Source of the DNA: Bacilli bacterium
GTDB taxonomy: Bacteria > Bacillota_I > Bacilli_A > RFN20 > CAG-826
Length of the DNA stretch: 64,000 bases
Assembly (NCBI GenBank): GCA_017447165.1
Contig: JAFSOD010000004.1
Location: 367,267 to 431,266, forward strand
Direction: 5' to 3'
Each line of letters begins with the position of its first letter. Within the stretch, counting starts at the first letter, position 1. The notes beneath the pieces are model-generated. The model had not been told where the DNA came from and ran no database searches. It saw only the letters and a program-made list of their open reading frames with translations. Below, in pieces: positions 51,222-61,119 of the stretch. Made by a program: the position numbers and the translations under genes.

Positions 51222-53732
51222 TCAGGCCTTTTTTTCATTTAAGGCAGAGAACACTTTATTCATTGTGTCTAAGTCATTGCCATAAACGAGTTGATGTAAT
51301 TTATCTTTCAACACACTGATTGGATAACCTTCTTTATTAAATAAGGCAATCATATCTTTATCTTTAGATAGTGTATCTTCTAAATCATATAAATCTTTAC
51401 ATGTAAGCATACAAATATGTTTGGATTTATTCGGATCTTTAGTGCTCCAATTCACCTTTTGTTTACCTTTTTTATTTGTGTATGGTTCGATAGTCTTTTT
51501 AAAAGAGTCAACATCCCACACTCCATAGAAATCAACAATAGAAGATACAGCGGTCCAACGATTATGTTCTAAGGCCACTAAAGCTTTAATGCGTTCATCA
51601 GGGTTAGTGTAGAATTCCATTTCTTTGAAGCTAGGGTTATCTTCAAATAGTGGATGATATTTTTCACTACCTTCATTTAACACGATTTCAAAGTCTTTAT
51701 TTAAGTCGCAGTGTAGTAACTTTAATTTTGGTCTTAGACAATAAATTGTCTCACTATTACTGATAGTCTCTTTTTTATCCATCATTAAGGAACGGATAAC
51801 AGCTTCTTTTTTATCGCAACCATTATAGGATTGAACGGCGCTAATACCGACACTTTCAATTTTCTTATAGTGGTTAGCAAGATAATCAGACATTAAAGCG
51901 TTTTCGCCAAAGACAACAACAGGGACTAACTTGCTCTCTTTCTTGTTGTTATTTAACAAATCATATTCATTGAATTGACTTTGTTTCATTGCAAATGAGG
52001 AATTACCTTGAATAAAGTTATCGGCGATTTCAGGAGTGGATATTCTAACGAAGATGACAGTTTTTCTTAACTTATCAATGTCTCTACAGTGTTTAAATAA
52101 CGCTTTTCTAAGTGATAAAGCAATTTCAATATCGGTCGAAGTATCAACCACGGAAATAACAAAGATTTCAAATCCATCTTTTTGGAAACGTTTTTTATCT
52201 TTATAAATTTCTTCAATATATCTACTGATTGCGGAGAAGCTTCTAATATCGTTACCGTTTTCTTCTGGGATGATGCGATATAGGAGTGGATTGCTATTTT
52301 TTTCCGTATAATCACTTCGGAAATATTTGACCGCATTTTCGGAATCTTGATCAACAATGTGATAGGTAACCTTATCTTTATTGTCTTTCCATAATTGATA
52401 GGCATAAGTCATTTTCTTTAAAATTGGACGATTAACTTTACCTAAACCAAAGAATGTGACGTGTAAAGATTGATTATCTTCTTCTGGTTTAGCTTGTAAT
52501 AATTTATTGATGTCGATAAATTTATCGATTTGGTTAGCGAGCATAAATTCTGAAGAAACCATATCGTATTCTGATAAAGCATTAACCATATGTAAGGTGT
52601 TATCAGAATAGTGATTGGTTAAGTCGATGTCTGGTCCGTGATATGTGAGATAGACTTTAAAAGCGTTTAAAGCGGCGAGGTCATAATCGGTAATTCTATA
52701 ACGTTTTGCATGTTTCTTAGATTTTAATTCTTCGTAATATTTATTAAAGTTATTCTTAAAGTCTTCTAAAGAAGCAGGACGTTTCTTTTTACAAAGGAAT
52801 CTTGAAATAGTGGCAAAATCATCATCATTAAGATAGTTGATGTCCTTTTGATTATTTGGGTTAATATCATCAAGTTTTTTTACAAGCTTGAAATACGCAA
52901 ACTTCTTTTTAATTCTCTTAAAGTGTCTATTTGATTCGATTGCTTGCTTAAATGTATTCGCAGTTTTTAATGATTCTTCATCATCAGAGAATAATCCCAG
53001 AACATAGATTTTATGTTTATTGAACCATCTATAAATTAGTCTTCCAATTAAATGGAAACGGGTGTTGAAATGTTTTCCTAATAAAATTAATCCTAAACCT
53101 TTGGAATAGTTTTCAATTTTAACTTCAAAACCTTTAGAGACAAGCATACTACGATATTCGGTACCATCTTGAGTCTTCTGAGAGCCTCGAGATAGAACCA
53201 TCGTAACCGCATGTCCGTCATTTTTAAGCGACTCACCAAGTCTAGCGGCAATTGTAACTTTTGGATCAGAAAAAATGTAGTAGGCATCTTTATTTCTTTT
53301 CGCTCTTTTAAAGCTTGTACATGCAACCGCTTTGATACCTCTGATAGTGAGAACGATCGCGGCAAATGATAACCAAATTAAAGCAAAAACGGAGGTGATA
53401 ATATAACCTATACCAAAGGCGACCATGAGGCCATTACTACTGGATAGGAAGGCATTAATTGGCGCTCTTTCGAAAGCGACCGCCATCATCTTTAATGCAT
53501 CAAAGATTGAAGAGGAAACAACCACCAATGGATGGAGGCTAGTTCCTTCTCCAGCAGCGGGATTAAAGTTAGCAAATAGGGCAAAACCTAAACATAAAAT
53601 GAATGCTCCAACCACTGGAATGTATTTATTTCCATAGAAGTTAAAAAAGCGAACTTTGACGAAATAGTTAACTAATGTGAATATGTTAAATACTGCAGAT
53701 AAAACGATTAAAACTACGGCCCATGTTTCCAT
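51222..53732 (-). CDS. Membrane protein with Rossmann (TrkA-N-like) domains and C-terminal RyR-type motif
   Basis: 836 aa from the ATG at 53732, which has GGAGG 9 nt upstream; an upstream in-frame start would add 14 residues. Residues 1-150 hold about four membrane segments. Then come nucleotide-binding-like segments (YIFSDPKVTIAARLGESLKN; VTFFGLGKVNRPILKK; VVVFGENALMSDYLANHY), like TrkA-N/RCK sensors of ion channels. The C-terminus has LVALEHNRWTAVSSI, the core of bacterial RyR domains. It may be a ligand-gated membrane sensor or channel. It converges on the standalone RyR gene with no gap. Confidence 0.7.
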   Translation of the reverse strand: METWAVVLIVLSAVFNIFTLVNYFVKVRFFNFYGNKYIPVVGAFILCLGFALFANFNPAAGEGTSLHPLVVVSSSIFDALKMMAVAFERAPINAFLSSSNGLMVAFGIGYIITSVFALIWLSFAAIVLTIRGIKAVACTSFKRAKRNKDAYYIFSDPKVTIAARLGESLKNDGHAVTMVLSRGSQKTQDGTEYRSMLVSKGFEVKIENYSKGLGLILLGKHFNTRFHLIGRLIYRWFNKHKIYVLGLFSDDEESLKTANTFKQAIESNRHFKRIKKKFAYFKLVKKLDDINPNNQKDINYLNDDDFATISRFLCKKKRPASLEDFKNNFNKYYEELKSKKHAKRYRITDYDLAALNAFKVYLTYHGPDIDLTNHYSDNTLHMVNALSEYDMVSSEFMLANQIDKFIDINKLLQAKPEEDNQSLHVTFFGLGKVNRPILKKMTYAYQLWKDNKDKVTYHIVDQDSENAVKYFRSDYTEKNSNPLLYRIIPEENGNDIRSFSAISRYIEEIYKDKKRFQKDGFEIFVISVVDTSTDIEIALSLRKALFKHCRDIDKLRKTVIFVRISTPEIADNFIQGNSSFAMKQSQFNEYDLLNNNKKESKLVPVVVFGENALMSDYLANHYKKIESVGISAVQSYNGCDKKEAVIRSLMMDKKETISNSETIYCLRPKLKLLHCDLNKDFEIVLNEGSEKYHPLFEDNPSFKEMEFYTNPDERIKALVALEHNRWTAVSSIVDFYGVWDVDSFKKTIEPYTNKKGKQKVNWSTKDPNKSKHICMLTCKDLYDLEDTLSKDKDMIALFNKEGYPISVLKDKLHQLVYGNDLDTMNKVFSALNEKKA

Positions 53733-53890
53733 AATGTATAGCCTCCAATAGATTATTGTATCAAAAATGCACACGCAAATGAAAATATTGATTAGCAGTC
53801 AAAGTGTTGCTTAATAGCAATTTAAGGGACATATTGTTAGCAGTGCTAACTAATATATGCTTGCTTCTTCACTGTCTTCTATTTATCATA

Positions 53891-54445
53891 ATGTCAAAGA
53901 AGTCTAACTTTGTAAGTGATGATATTAAAAACACTTCCGAAATTAGTGGTGGTGTTGAAGCACTAATGAAATCAAGTATTACGACACGAACACCTACTCT
54001 TTAGTAGCTATTTCATCTAATCTACTTGGTGATGATATTGGCGCTCCTAAAATATTTTGATCCGCAAATAAGGGCAGTAAGTATTTCTATTATGTCACCA
54101 AGGAATTTGAAGACCAGTACATTAATTTCGTAGAACAATTAAGAAAGTTTGTAAAAAAGACTGCGACTCAAGAATGAGAGTTTCTGGCTTAATAAGAAGA
54201 GAGTTTTGCTTCAAGAATAAAGTCATCATGTTCTTAGACAATTTCAATGACAAGTCTATTGATGAAATTTGTGATTACGTAAACGTGTCGATGAAGAAAA
54301 ATACAAAGAAATCGTTATGGATTTATTTAAAGGCCAATATCAAGATGTCTTAACTAGAAGAGGCAAAAGAAATATTGGCAAACTAGAAACCGCTGAAACG
54401 AGAAACGAAAGATATCGTTATTGGCAAGAAACAATTAATAAATAG
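53891..54445 (+). pseudogene. Decayed gene with several frameshifts, family not recognised
   Basis: Coding-like segments lie in changing frames: KYYDTNTYSLVAISSNLLG (about 53970-54030), SKYFYYVTKEFEDQYINFVE (about 54080-54140), RVSGLIRREFCFKNKVIMFL (about 54178-54240) and, after a shift near 54290, RVDEEKYKEIVMDLFKGQYQ to ETINK and TAG at 54445. Stops interrupt every full-length reading. It lies just upstream of the AAA+ operon on the same strand and may once have been its first gene. Confidence 0.65.
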
Positions 54446-54480
54446 CTATCATATTTATCAAATAAATGGGAGGGGGAAAT

Positions 54481-56763
54481 ATGAAGAAAACTTACGAAAT
54501 AAAATGGCAAAATGATTTAGTTAATCAAATGCCGGCTTATACCGCTTTTGCTTTTGAGGGGAACGTTAATGACTTGCAACCGGTTCTTGTGGGAGAGAAA
54601 TATGAATATCTTCCGATGAGTGAATGTATTGCAAAGTTATTACAAGATAAGTACTGCGTAGTATATTTTGATCACACTAAAAGAGGTGTGAGACAAATTC
54701 AACCAAAGCAACCCGCTAAAGAAGAAAAGGAAAAACAGGAAGAGGAATTAGACGCCGTATTTAAGACTTTTACCTTCGCGGAAAAATACGTCGTAAATGA
54801 AAAGGGCGAAAGAATTCCAAATCCAAACATTGAACTATTTAAGAAGTTCTATACCAAAGAGTATGCTGAACAAATTAGAAATGATAGTGATACCTCTTTG
54901 CAAGGCGATATGACTATTGATATGCGTCGTATTTTAGATGCGATGAAAGATTATGGTGAGCACGTTGAAACTGTTATTGAAGAAAATGAAGTTAACGGAG
55001 TCATCACTAAAAAGGTATCTTATAAACCAAAATGTGAAGAAGATACCTGTTATAAAGATACAAAGCCATTCTTGTTCGTGTTACCTGAAGTTTCTAGATT
55101 TATGACTAACCCAGGTCAACCAAGCACTCCAGAGAATTCGGTTTTAATGACTTTATTTGGTGCTACTTTATTAAATGAGACACCAGCTAGAGTAATACTT
55201 ATCGTTGATAAGATGAATGACTTACCAGTCTGGTTTGAAGCAGAAGGAAGTAATCCTTCTATGAAAAAGAGCTTTGTTCCTGCTCCTAATGCCGAATTTA
55301 GAGAAACATATTTCAACTTAGAGTTATTAGAGGTTATGGATAACGCGAAGGATAACGAAAAAGGCTTACTTAAATTCAGCGCCTATACCGATAAATATTC
55401 GTTAAGAAAGTTAGAACAATTAAAACGTTATATTCTTTCTAGTAGCGATAAAAAAGAAAAAGACCTAAACCATATTGATAAAACAGTGTTCGCTTTTGAA
55501 TTTGGTATTAATGAGAACCCATGGCTTAAACCAGAGACATTCTCAAAAATTAAAAATTTGAACACAGAGATTTCTAAAAGCATCAGTGGTCAAAGCCACG
55601 TTATTAATCAAATTTCTACAACCTTAAAAGCAGCGGTTACTGGAGTTAACTCATCTAAGAGTACGGACCGTAAACCAAAAGCTGTCTTCTTCTTAGCAGG
55701 ACCTACTGGTACTGGTAAAACTGAGATGTGTCGTCAACTTGCCTCCATCTTATTTGGTAAAGAAGACAAGATGATTAGATTTGATATGTCTGAATTTAGA
55801 GAAGCCCATAATGAATCTCGTTTATTTGGTGCTCCTCCAGGATATGTTGGTTATGATGAGGGTGGCGAATTAACTAAAGCTATTAAAGAAAATCCGTTCT
55901 CCTTATTGCTATTTGATGAAATTGAAAAAGCTCATCCAAAAATTTGGGATAAATTCTTACAAATTTTAGGTGATGGACGGGTGACTGATGGAAGAGGAGA
56001 AACAGTTTATTTCTCTGAATCTATTATCGTCTTTACTTCTAACCTTGGTATTACCTCTACTGTTAATACTGATGATCCAAAAGTAAAAGCGGTTTATGAA
56101 TCCGCAAAAGAATTATTGCCAGAAGAATATAAGAAATATGAATCTTTAACTGACGAGAATGAAAAAGAAAAATCTCGCGAAGAGATGGAAAGATTATTAA
56201 CTATTATCGTCGACTATGAAGGTATTTCTATTAAAGTGAAAAAAGAGAAATATTTCGAATACATGCTTAAGGATGATAGTGAACACCTTAAAACCATTTC
56301 TGCTTATTTCTCTAGATTTGTTACCAAGATTGTTAAAAACCGTATTACTAGATATTTCGATAGTATTTCTAGAAGAGAAATATTAGGACGTATCGGTGAT
56401 GCGAATATTATCGTTTATAACTTCATTGATGAAGACATCGCCGTCGCAATTATGGAAAATACCATCAAGAAGTTCGCTAATTATTTATTAAACGATAACG
56501 TTATTCCACTTCGCTTAACTGTTTCTAAAGATGCTAAGGACGCAATTATTGAAAAAGTCAGACAACCTGAAGTTTTAGATTTAGGTGGACGTGGTATTAA
56601 TATGACCACTGAAAAGATAATTTCTAGTGCGGTTGGTAATTACTTATTTAAGATTGGTGAAGATCTTGTTGGAACAAGTGGTTCTCTATCTACCGACGAA
56701 GTTCGCAGTGGCGAATTAGTTTACGATAAAGAAAGAGATTATTTCTCAATTAAAGCTGTCTAA
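54481..56763 (+). CDS. AAA+ unfoldase, ClpB/ClpA D2-type, with unusual N-terminal half
   Basis: 760 aa; ATG at 54481 follows GGGAGGGGG. Residues 1 to about 370 are not a Clp-N or D1 domain and are unrecognised. Then one D2-type AAA+ module: Walker A GPTGTGKTE (~407), pore loop GAPPGYVGYDEGG, Walker B LLLFDEIEKAHP (~476), sensor-1 FTSN, and sensor-2 LGGRGINM. A ~100-aa insertion (VNTDDPKVKAVYES...) sits before the arginine-finger region (REILGRIGDANIIVYNF). No IGF/LGF ClpP-docking tripeptide is obvious. Likely an ATP-driven remodelling engine of the system. Confidence 0.85.
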   Translation: MKKTYEIKWQNDLVNQMPAYTAFAFEGNVNDLQPVLVGEKYEYLPMSECIAKLLQDKYCVVYFDHTKRGVRQIQPKQPAKEEKEKQEEELDAVFKTFTFAEKYVVNEKGERIPNPNIELFKKFYTKEYAEQIRNDSDTSLQGDMTIDMRRILDAMKDYGEHVETVIEENEVNGVITKKVSYKPKCEEDTCYKDTKPFLFVLPEVSRFMTNPGQPSTPENSVLMTLFGATLLNETPARVILIVDKMNDLPVWFEAEGSNPSMKKSFVPAPNAEFRETYFNLELLEVMDNAKDNEKGLLKFSAYTDKYSLRKLEQLKRYILSSSDKKEKDLNHIDKTVFAFEFGINENPWLKPETFSKIKNLNTEISKSISGQSHVINQISTTLKAAVTGVNSSKSTDRKPKAVFFLAGPTGTGKTEMCRQLASILFGKEDKMIRFDMSEFREAHNESRLFGAPPGYVGYDEGGELTKAIKENPFSLLLFDEIEKAHPKIWDKFLQILGDGRVTDGRGETVYFSESIIVFTSNLGITSTVNTDDPKVKAVYESAKELLPEEYKKYESLTDENEKEKSREEMERLLTIIVDYEGISIKVKKEKYFEYMLKDDSEHLKTISAYFSRFVTKIVKNRITRYFDSISRREILGRIGDANIIVYNFIDEDIAVAIMENTIKKFANYLLNDNVIPLRLTVSKDAKDAIIEKVRQPEVLDLGGRGINMTTEKIISSAVGNYLFKIGEDLVGTSGSLSTDEVRSGELVYDKERDYFSIKAV

Positions 56764-56766
56764 TTT

Positions 56767-57309
56767 ATGAATATCAAAAGTGAAGAATCTACATATTTGT
56801 TTTGTCAGTTATTAAACGAAGGATCAAAAGATGTTGGAACTTCACTTTTTGTTGAGCATTTATATAAGAGCGGACAATTAAATAACTTAAAAGCTTTATT
56901 TGATCGAAAAATCGAAATCAATAACAACGAAGATATTCCATATCTAATCGCTATAGAGAGTGTTTTAGAAAAATTCGCTTTTAAATTTAATAACTTCCTC
57001 GCCAACATCAAAAAACAGAATACTCAAAATGTTCATCGAGACATTCGTTTAATCTCTGATACTTTTTTACAACTGACTAGAAAGTTTCAGGGAGAAATCT
57101 ATTCGGCACATTCATTAGAAAAAATATTTAATGTCGCTGCTACATACGTGAAGGCTAGTGGAGAATGTTTATCTCGACTTATCGTCGAAGATATAAATTT
57201 AGTGAGCAACTTAAAAAGTGCATTAGAGTTTTTTAAATATTTAAAGCATTTGAATTTAAATGAGGAAATGGGAACCTACCTTTGTTATAAAAAGGAGGTG
57301 GTTTCATGA
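56767..57309 (+). CDS. Helical hypothetical protein in AAA+ operon
   Basis: 180 aa, almost wholly helical and soluble, no motif recognised. It sits 3 bp after the AAA+ gene and overlaps the next by 4 bp (ATGA), a tight coupling that suggests a complex with the products. The 3' end of the gene contains the AAAGGAGG ribosome binding site of the next gene (57291-57298). Confidence 0.55.
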   Translation: MNIKSEESTYLFCQLLNEGSKDVGTSLFVEHLYKSGQLNNLKALFDRKIEINNNEDIPYLIAIESVLEKFAFKFNNFLANIKKQNTQNVHRDIRLISDTFLQLTRKFQGEIYSAHSLEKIFNVAATYVKASGECLSRLIVEDINLVSNLKSALEFFKYLKHLNLNEEMGTYLCYKKEVVS

Positions 57310-59210
57310 GTAAGGCACGTACAATTATTTATAAAGACACAACCTTAGATAACACTGGCTTTATTATTGCTATTGAAGAAGAAAAAACCACTGGTGTTGC
57401 TATTCGTTTTTTAGATGATGATAATCCAGTATATTCTAGTGATGAACAATCTTTAATTCTTAAAGAATTAGGAGACACTGAAGAAATTAGACGTTTAGTG
57501 AAAACAGATGCCTTAGTCGATTTTGATGACCTCAATTTATTAGAAATCTTAATTCGAAAACATAATGATGATTTAAAATCAGAAACAACCACAACTTATT
57601 ATTCTTGTTTCTTAAAACTTAATCGTAAACCTTCTATTGATGTTGTTAGTGATTATGAGCTAATCAAAGAAGAAATTGATTATGGTTTTTATCAGGAGAT
57701 AATTAGAAAAGACTCTATCCTTTCTAAAGAAGAATTCATTACTGAAATTAATAACTATAAAGAAAAATATGACGATGTATATTACGTTGCCTTATGTCCT
57801 AAATGTGGTGGACATCATATCTTTATAGCTAAAAACGGTAGTGTGGAAGGTGAATGTCAAACCTGTCATAAGAGTTTAAATTTCCTAGATACAGCATATT
57901 TATATAAAGGAAGAAACTACACTTTAGCGGCCTCTAAAGTAAAAGAACAAAATTCTACATTAGTGCAAGATACCGCTGCTGTGACTTTTAGATATAATGG
58001 AATGCCGTTTTATCCATTCTCCTCTAATGAATTATTTGCATTAATTTACCGTAATCATAGTGCGGATGTAATATTCCGTGTTGAAAATAACTTTGTTTAT
58101 TTTAAAGAAGCGTTTATAAAATATATCACCGCGGTTGATCCTCGAGGAGCAAGAAGAATAGTTGCAGAGTTAGAAAGAATTCAAAGTGATTTACAAAGCT
58201 CAGTTAATTTTGATATTTATTCCGCCTTATATTGGCTATATCGCAACTTTGAACCAGCTTCTAGATCTAATAGAGCGGATGAAAAATACGTGATTACTAA
58301 GTTAGGTGTGTTTTCTAATAGAGATGAATTTATAAATAAATTCTTATCGTCTGAATTAAATGACCAACAATATTTATTGTCTTTATTACATCCGGTTTAT
58401 ATTGAATCATTTTTAGATATTGATGGTGAATATTTCACTAGCGATAACCGCTATTTTGATTTTGCTAAACTTGTCTATAGTTTAACTGGGAAATATATTT
58501 ATATTTCTGCTGATTTAAGTGAGATTGATATCTATGATCGTGACTGGATTGACTCGCTATTAATTCGAGATGAATCAACTTTTAAAAAGGCATTATTAAT
58601 CAATTTCATTTCTAAAGACATAAAAGCATTTTTACCAGAAGAAAAGAAGATTACTTACTTTAAGTATGATGCCGTCTTAGCAGATGCCTATGACTTAAAT
58701 TGCTACTTCTACTCTTTCTATCAAGATGATGGTTATTATCGTTATTTAGATTTAACTTTACCAATTGATCCTAATAAGATGCTTACTTATTTAAATAAAA
58801 TCACAGATGATGCCTACTTATATAAAGATAAGAAAGTTTTAGATGCGATTGTTTATCTATTAAAAGAGAATTTATTAAAAGGCTCTAGATTATTATCACT
58901 AAATACTCTTTTAACAAATAAACTCTCTAAATACTTACAAGATAAAAACGTTTTTGAATTATATCTTTCTATTAAGAAAGGTGAGCCACTTAATAACGTA
59001 AAAATTATCTATAAGCAATATACCTATAGTATTCCAGAACACGCCAAAAAAGCCGTGGAAGAGAATAGATTAACCGAACTAGCAAAAGATAAAGATATCA
59101 ATTTAGCCTTATCAATGCTTATCAAAGATAAAGATGAGATTATGGAGAAGGCAAAAACGTTATATAACGAACTTAATGAAACAGTTAATAGATTAATGGA
59201 GGGATATTAA
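57306..59210 (+). CDS. Large hypothetical protein with a zinc ribbon
   Basis: 634 aa. A treble-clef-like zinc ribbon lies at about residues 163-190 (CPKCGGHHIFIAKNG...GECQTCHKSL). The N-terminus (ARTIIYKDTTLDNTGFIIAI) is beta-rich, and the remainder is helical with many Tyr/Asp residues (YYRYLDLTLPIDPNKMLTYL). No catalytic motif is visible. The gene overlaps its upstream neighbour by 4 bp and lies 1 bp from the next. Confidence 0.55.
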   Translation: MSKARTIIYKDTTLDNTGFIIAIEEEKTTGVAIRFLDDDNPVYSSDEQSLILKELGDTEEIRRLVKTDALVDFDDLNLLEILIRKHNDDLKSETTTTYYSCFLKLNRKPSIDVVSDYELIKEEIDYGFYQEIIRKDSILSKEEFITEINNYKEKYDDVYYVALCPKCGGHHIFIAKNGSVEGECQTCHKSLNFLDTAYLYKGRNYTLAASKVKEQNSTLVQDTAAVTFRYNGMPFYPFSSNELFALIYRNHSADVIFRVENNFVYFKEAFIKYITAVDPRGARRIVAELERIQSDLQSSVNFDIYSALYWLYRNFEPASRSNRADEKYVITKLGVFSNRDEFINKFLSSELNDQQYLLSLLHPVYIESFLDIDGEYFTSDNRYFDFAKLVYSLTGKYIYISADLSEIDIYDRDWIDSLLIRDESTFKKALLINFISKDIKAFLPEEKKITYFKYDAVLADAYDLNCYFYSFYQDDGYYRYLDLTLPIDPNKMLTYLNKITDDAYLYKDKKVLDAIVYLLKENLLKGSRLLSLNTLLTNKLSKYLQDKNVFELYLSIKKGEPLNNVKIIYKQYTYSIPEHAKKAVEENRLTELAKDKDINLALSMLIKDKDEIMEKAKTLYNELNETVNRLMEGY

Positions 59211-59211
59211 T

Positions 59212-61119
59212 ATGTCTGGTCCTAAAACAGTATACGTACCACCGCCACCACCAGCGAAAATTACGACTTCTTTTTCTACATCGAGTCATAGAGAACAGTT
59301 GGAAATAATGAATATCCTTAGGGGATATACTGCAGTGAAAGTCTCTTATCGAAATGGGGTTTATGTTACTGAATATGAAACTTATGAAGGTAGATCATAT
59401 ACCAACTTACGTAACGCGATTAATGAAGCAAGAAAGAAAGCTCAAGACAATATGCGCTACGTGGATATGTTTAAGGTCAACGAGACCCGTGTTTTAGATG
59501 AGGCCTTACGTAATAATGAAGTGATATGTCAAAAAAATATTCGCCTTATTGATGATGAGATTAGGCGTTTACAATCAACTTTAAACGAAATATCTAATCC
59601 ACTATCTACTCCTTATGGAGATTTTTCTGATAATTCAGAGATTACTAAGATTAATAAAACAATCGAAAAACTTAATAAGGATAAAGCGGAAATCCTAAAA
59701 AAGAAAAAAGAATTAGAAAATAATATCCGTACTTATCGCGCCAAGATTGATAATGCAGTGACTAAAGATGCTGTTGTTCATATTGCTAGTAGTAAACCAG
59801 TAATTAATCTTTCTAATGTGAATAATGAGATTACTGTTAATACGCTTTTAGATGAAGCAAATAAAAGACACGCGGTTGCTAGTAAATACGCTGAGCAGTT
59901 AGTGGAAGTTTCTAAAACCATGAAACAAGGGGAATTAAATAAATATGATTCCCGTATTTCGGAACGTGTTGCTGGTTTAAATCCGTTTGATCCTGACTCT
60001 TTAAACATCATTAAAAAGTTAGTGGAAGCGATTTTAGAAGAAGAGAGAGCTTTACTCGCTCAAAAGAAAAGTGAACAAGTTAATGCCTCTGCAGAAGCTA
60101 AAGCTATGCACGATTTAGAAGTCTTAAAAGAGATATCTATCAGAATGTCTTCTGAAGTAGTTTTAATGTTTGATAAAGATGGAGTCCCTGATGCTTCTAA
60201 GTTTAACTTAGAACTTATTGATAAGATTGAAGAATCAGTAGCGTCAATTCAAAAACTTGATTATGTCTCAAGAGAAAATAATGAAAAGATTTCTCAAATC
60301 TTATCTTTAATCGAGGAGAACAAAACTAATATTGGAAATAGTTACTTCACTGATTATTTAAAGCAGACTATTGATGAGTTACAAATGATCATGGCTGACG
60401 CTATTAAAGAGAATGAACAGTTTGTTGAATTCTCTAAAGAATTAGCAAGATATAACTCTCAATTAGGAATTTTGTTCCCCGAAGATGAAGAGGCGGATAT
60501 TGATAATTTATCAGGTCTCGTCTTTAATCCTCGTCGAGCGGATGAGACTATCGCTTTATTAAAAGAGAAAAACCAATATTTAGAAAAGACTATTAACGAG
60601 ATTCAGTCTCGCGCTTATGTCGCTGCGGCCACTGAGGTTTTAGAAGAAGAAGGTGGACGCGTCTTTAAGAAAAGACAAGACCAAGAACAATATAGTGTCG
60701 ACTATATCTCTAAATCCACTCCAGGAATGATTTATGAAATCAGAACCGAAGGAGATAAAGCGCAGCTATATCCTCGTGGAGTAATTTTACATAATGGACA
60801 TAAGATGATTGAAGCTGATGCTTTAAAAGAAGCACATCATTCTTGTGGGTGGGCTAAAGATTTAGACAAAACAATGACTAATGCTGGTTTTCCTCAATTT
60901 GAAATGATTGAAAGAGAAGATGCGATTAAAGATGACATTTATAAAGAAGAAGAATATTATCGCTTAGAAACTTATGAAGATTCAGTGAGATATTTAGAAA
61001 TGATCGGATTCTCTATAGATAAGATTATCGAATTAGTAGGTAAGAAAGAGTCTGTTAGTTCTACTAGCAAAGAAGAACAAAAAGAACTTAAGAAATCAAT
61101 CGCTATCGGAGATAAGTAG
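59212..61119 (+). CDS. Coiled-coil protein with proline-rich N-terminus
   Basis: 635 aa. It begins MSGPKTVYVPPPPPAKI, a short polyproline arm, and then a small domain (VSYRNGVYVTEYETYEGRSY). Residues ~85-450 are long heptad-like helices rich in Glu/Lys/Asn, predicted coiled coil. A C-terminal globular part (YISKSTPGMIYEIRTEGDKAQLYPRG..., HHSCGWAKDLDKTM) is reminiscent of a small beta domain with a conserved HHSCGW. Possibly a structural or adaptor component. Its TAG overlaps the GTG start of the next gene. Confidence 0.55.
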   Translation: MSGPKTVYVPPPPPAKITTSFSTSSHREQLEIMNILRGYTAVKVSYRNGVYVTEYETYEGRSYTNLRNAINEARKKAQDNMRYVDMFKVNETRVLDEALRNNEVICQKNIRLIDDEIRRLQSTLNEISNPLSTPYGDFSDNSEITKINKTIEKLNKDKAEILKKKKELENNIRTYRAKIDNAVTKDAVVHIASSKPVINLSNVNNEITVNTLLDEANKRHAVASKYAEQLVEVSKTMKQGELNKYDSRISERVAGLNPFDPDSLNIIKKLVEAILEEERALLAQKKSEQVNASAEAKAMHDLEVLKEISIRMSSEVVLMFDKDGVPDASKFNLELIDKIEESVASIQKLDYVSRENNEKISQILSLIEENKTNIGNSYFTDYLKQTIDELQMIMADAIKENEQFVEFSKELARYNSQLGILFPEDEEADIDNLSGLVFNPRRADETIALLKEKNQYLEKTINEIQSRAYVAAATEVLEEEGGRVFKKRQDQEQYSVDYISKSTPGMIYEIRTEGDKAQLYPRGVILHNGHKMIEADALKEAHHSCGWAKDLDKTMTNAGFPQFEMIEREDAIKDDIYKEEEYYRLETYEDSVRYLEMIGFSIDKIIELVGKKESVSSTSKEEQKELKKSIAIGDK

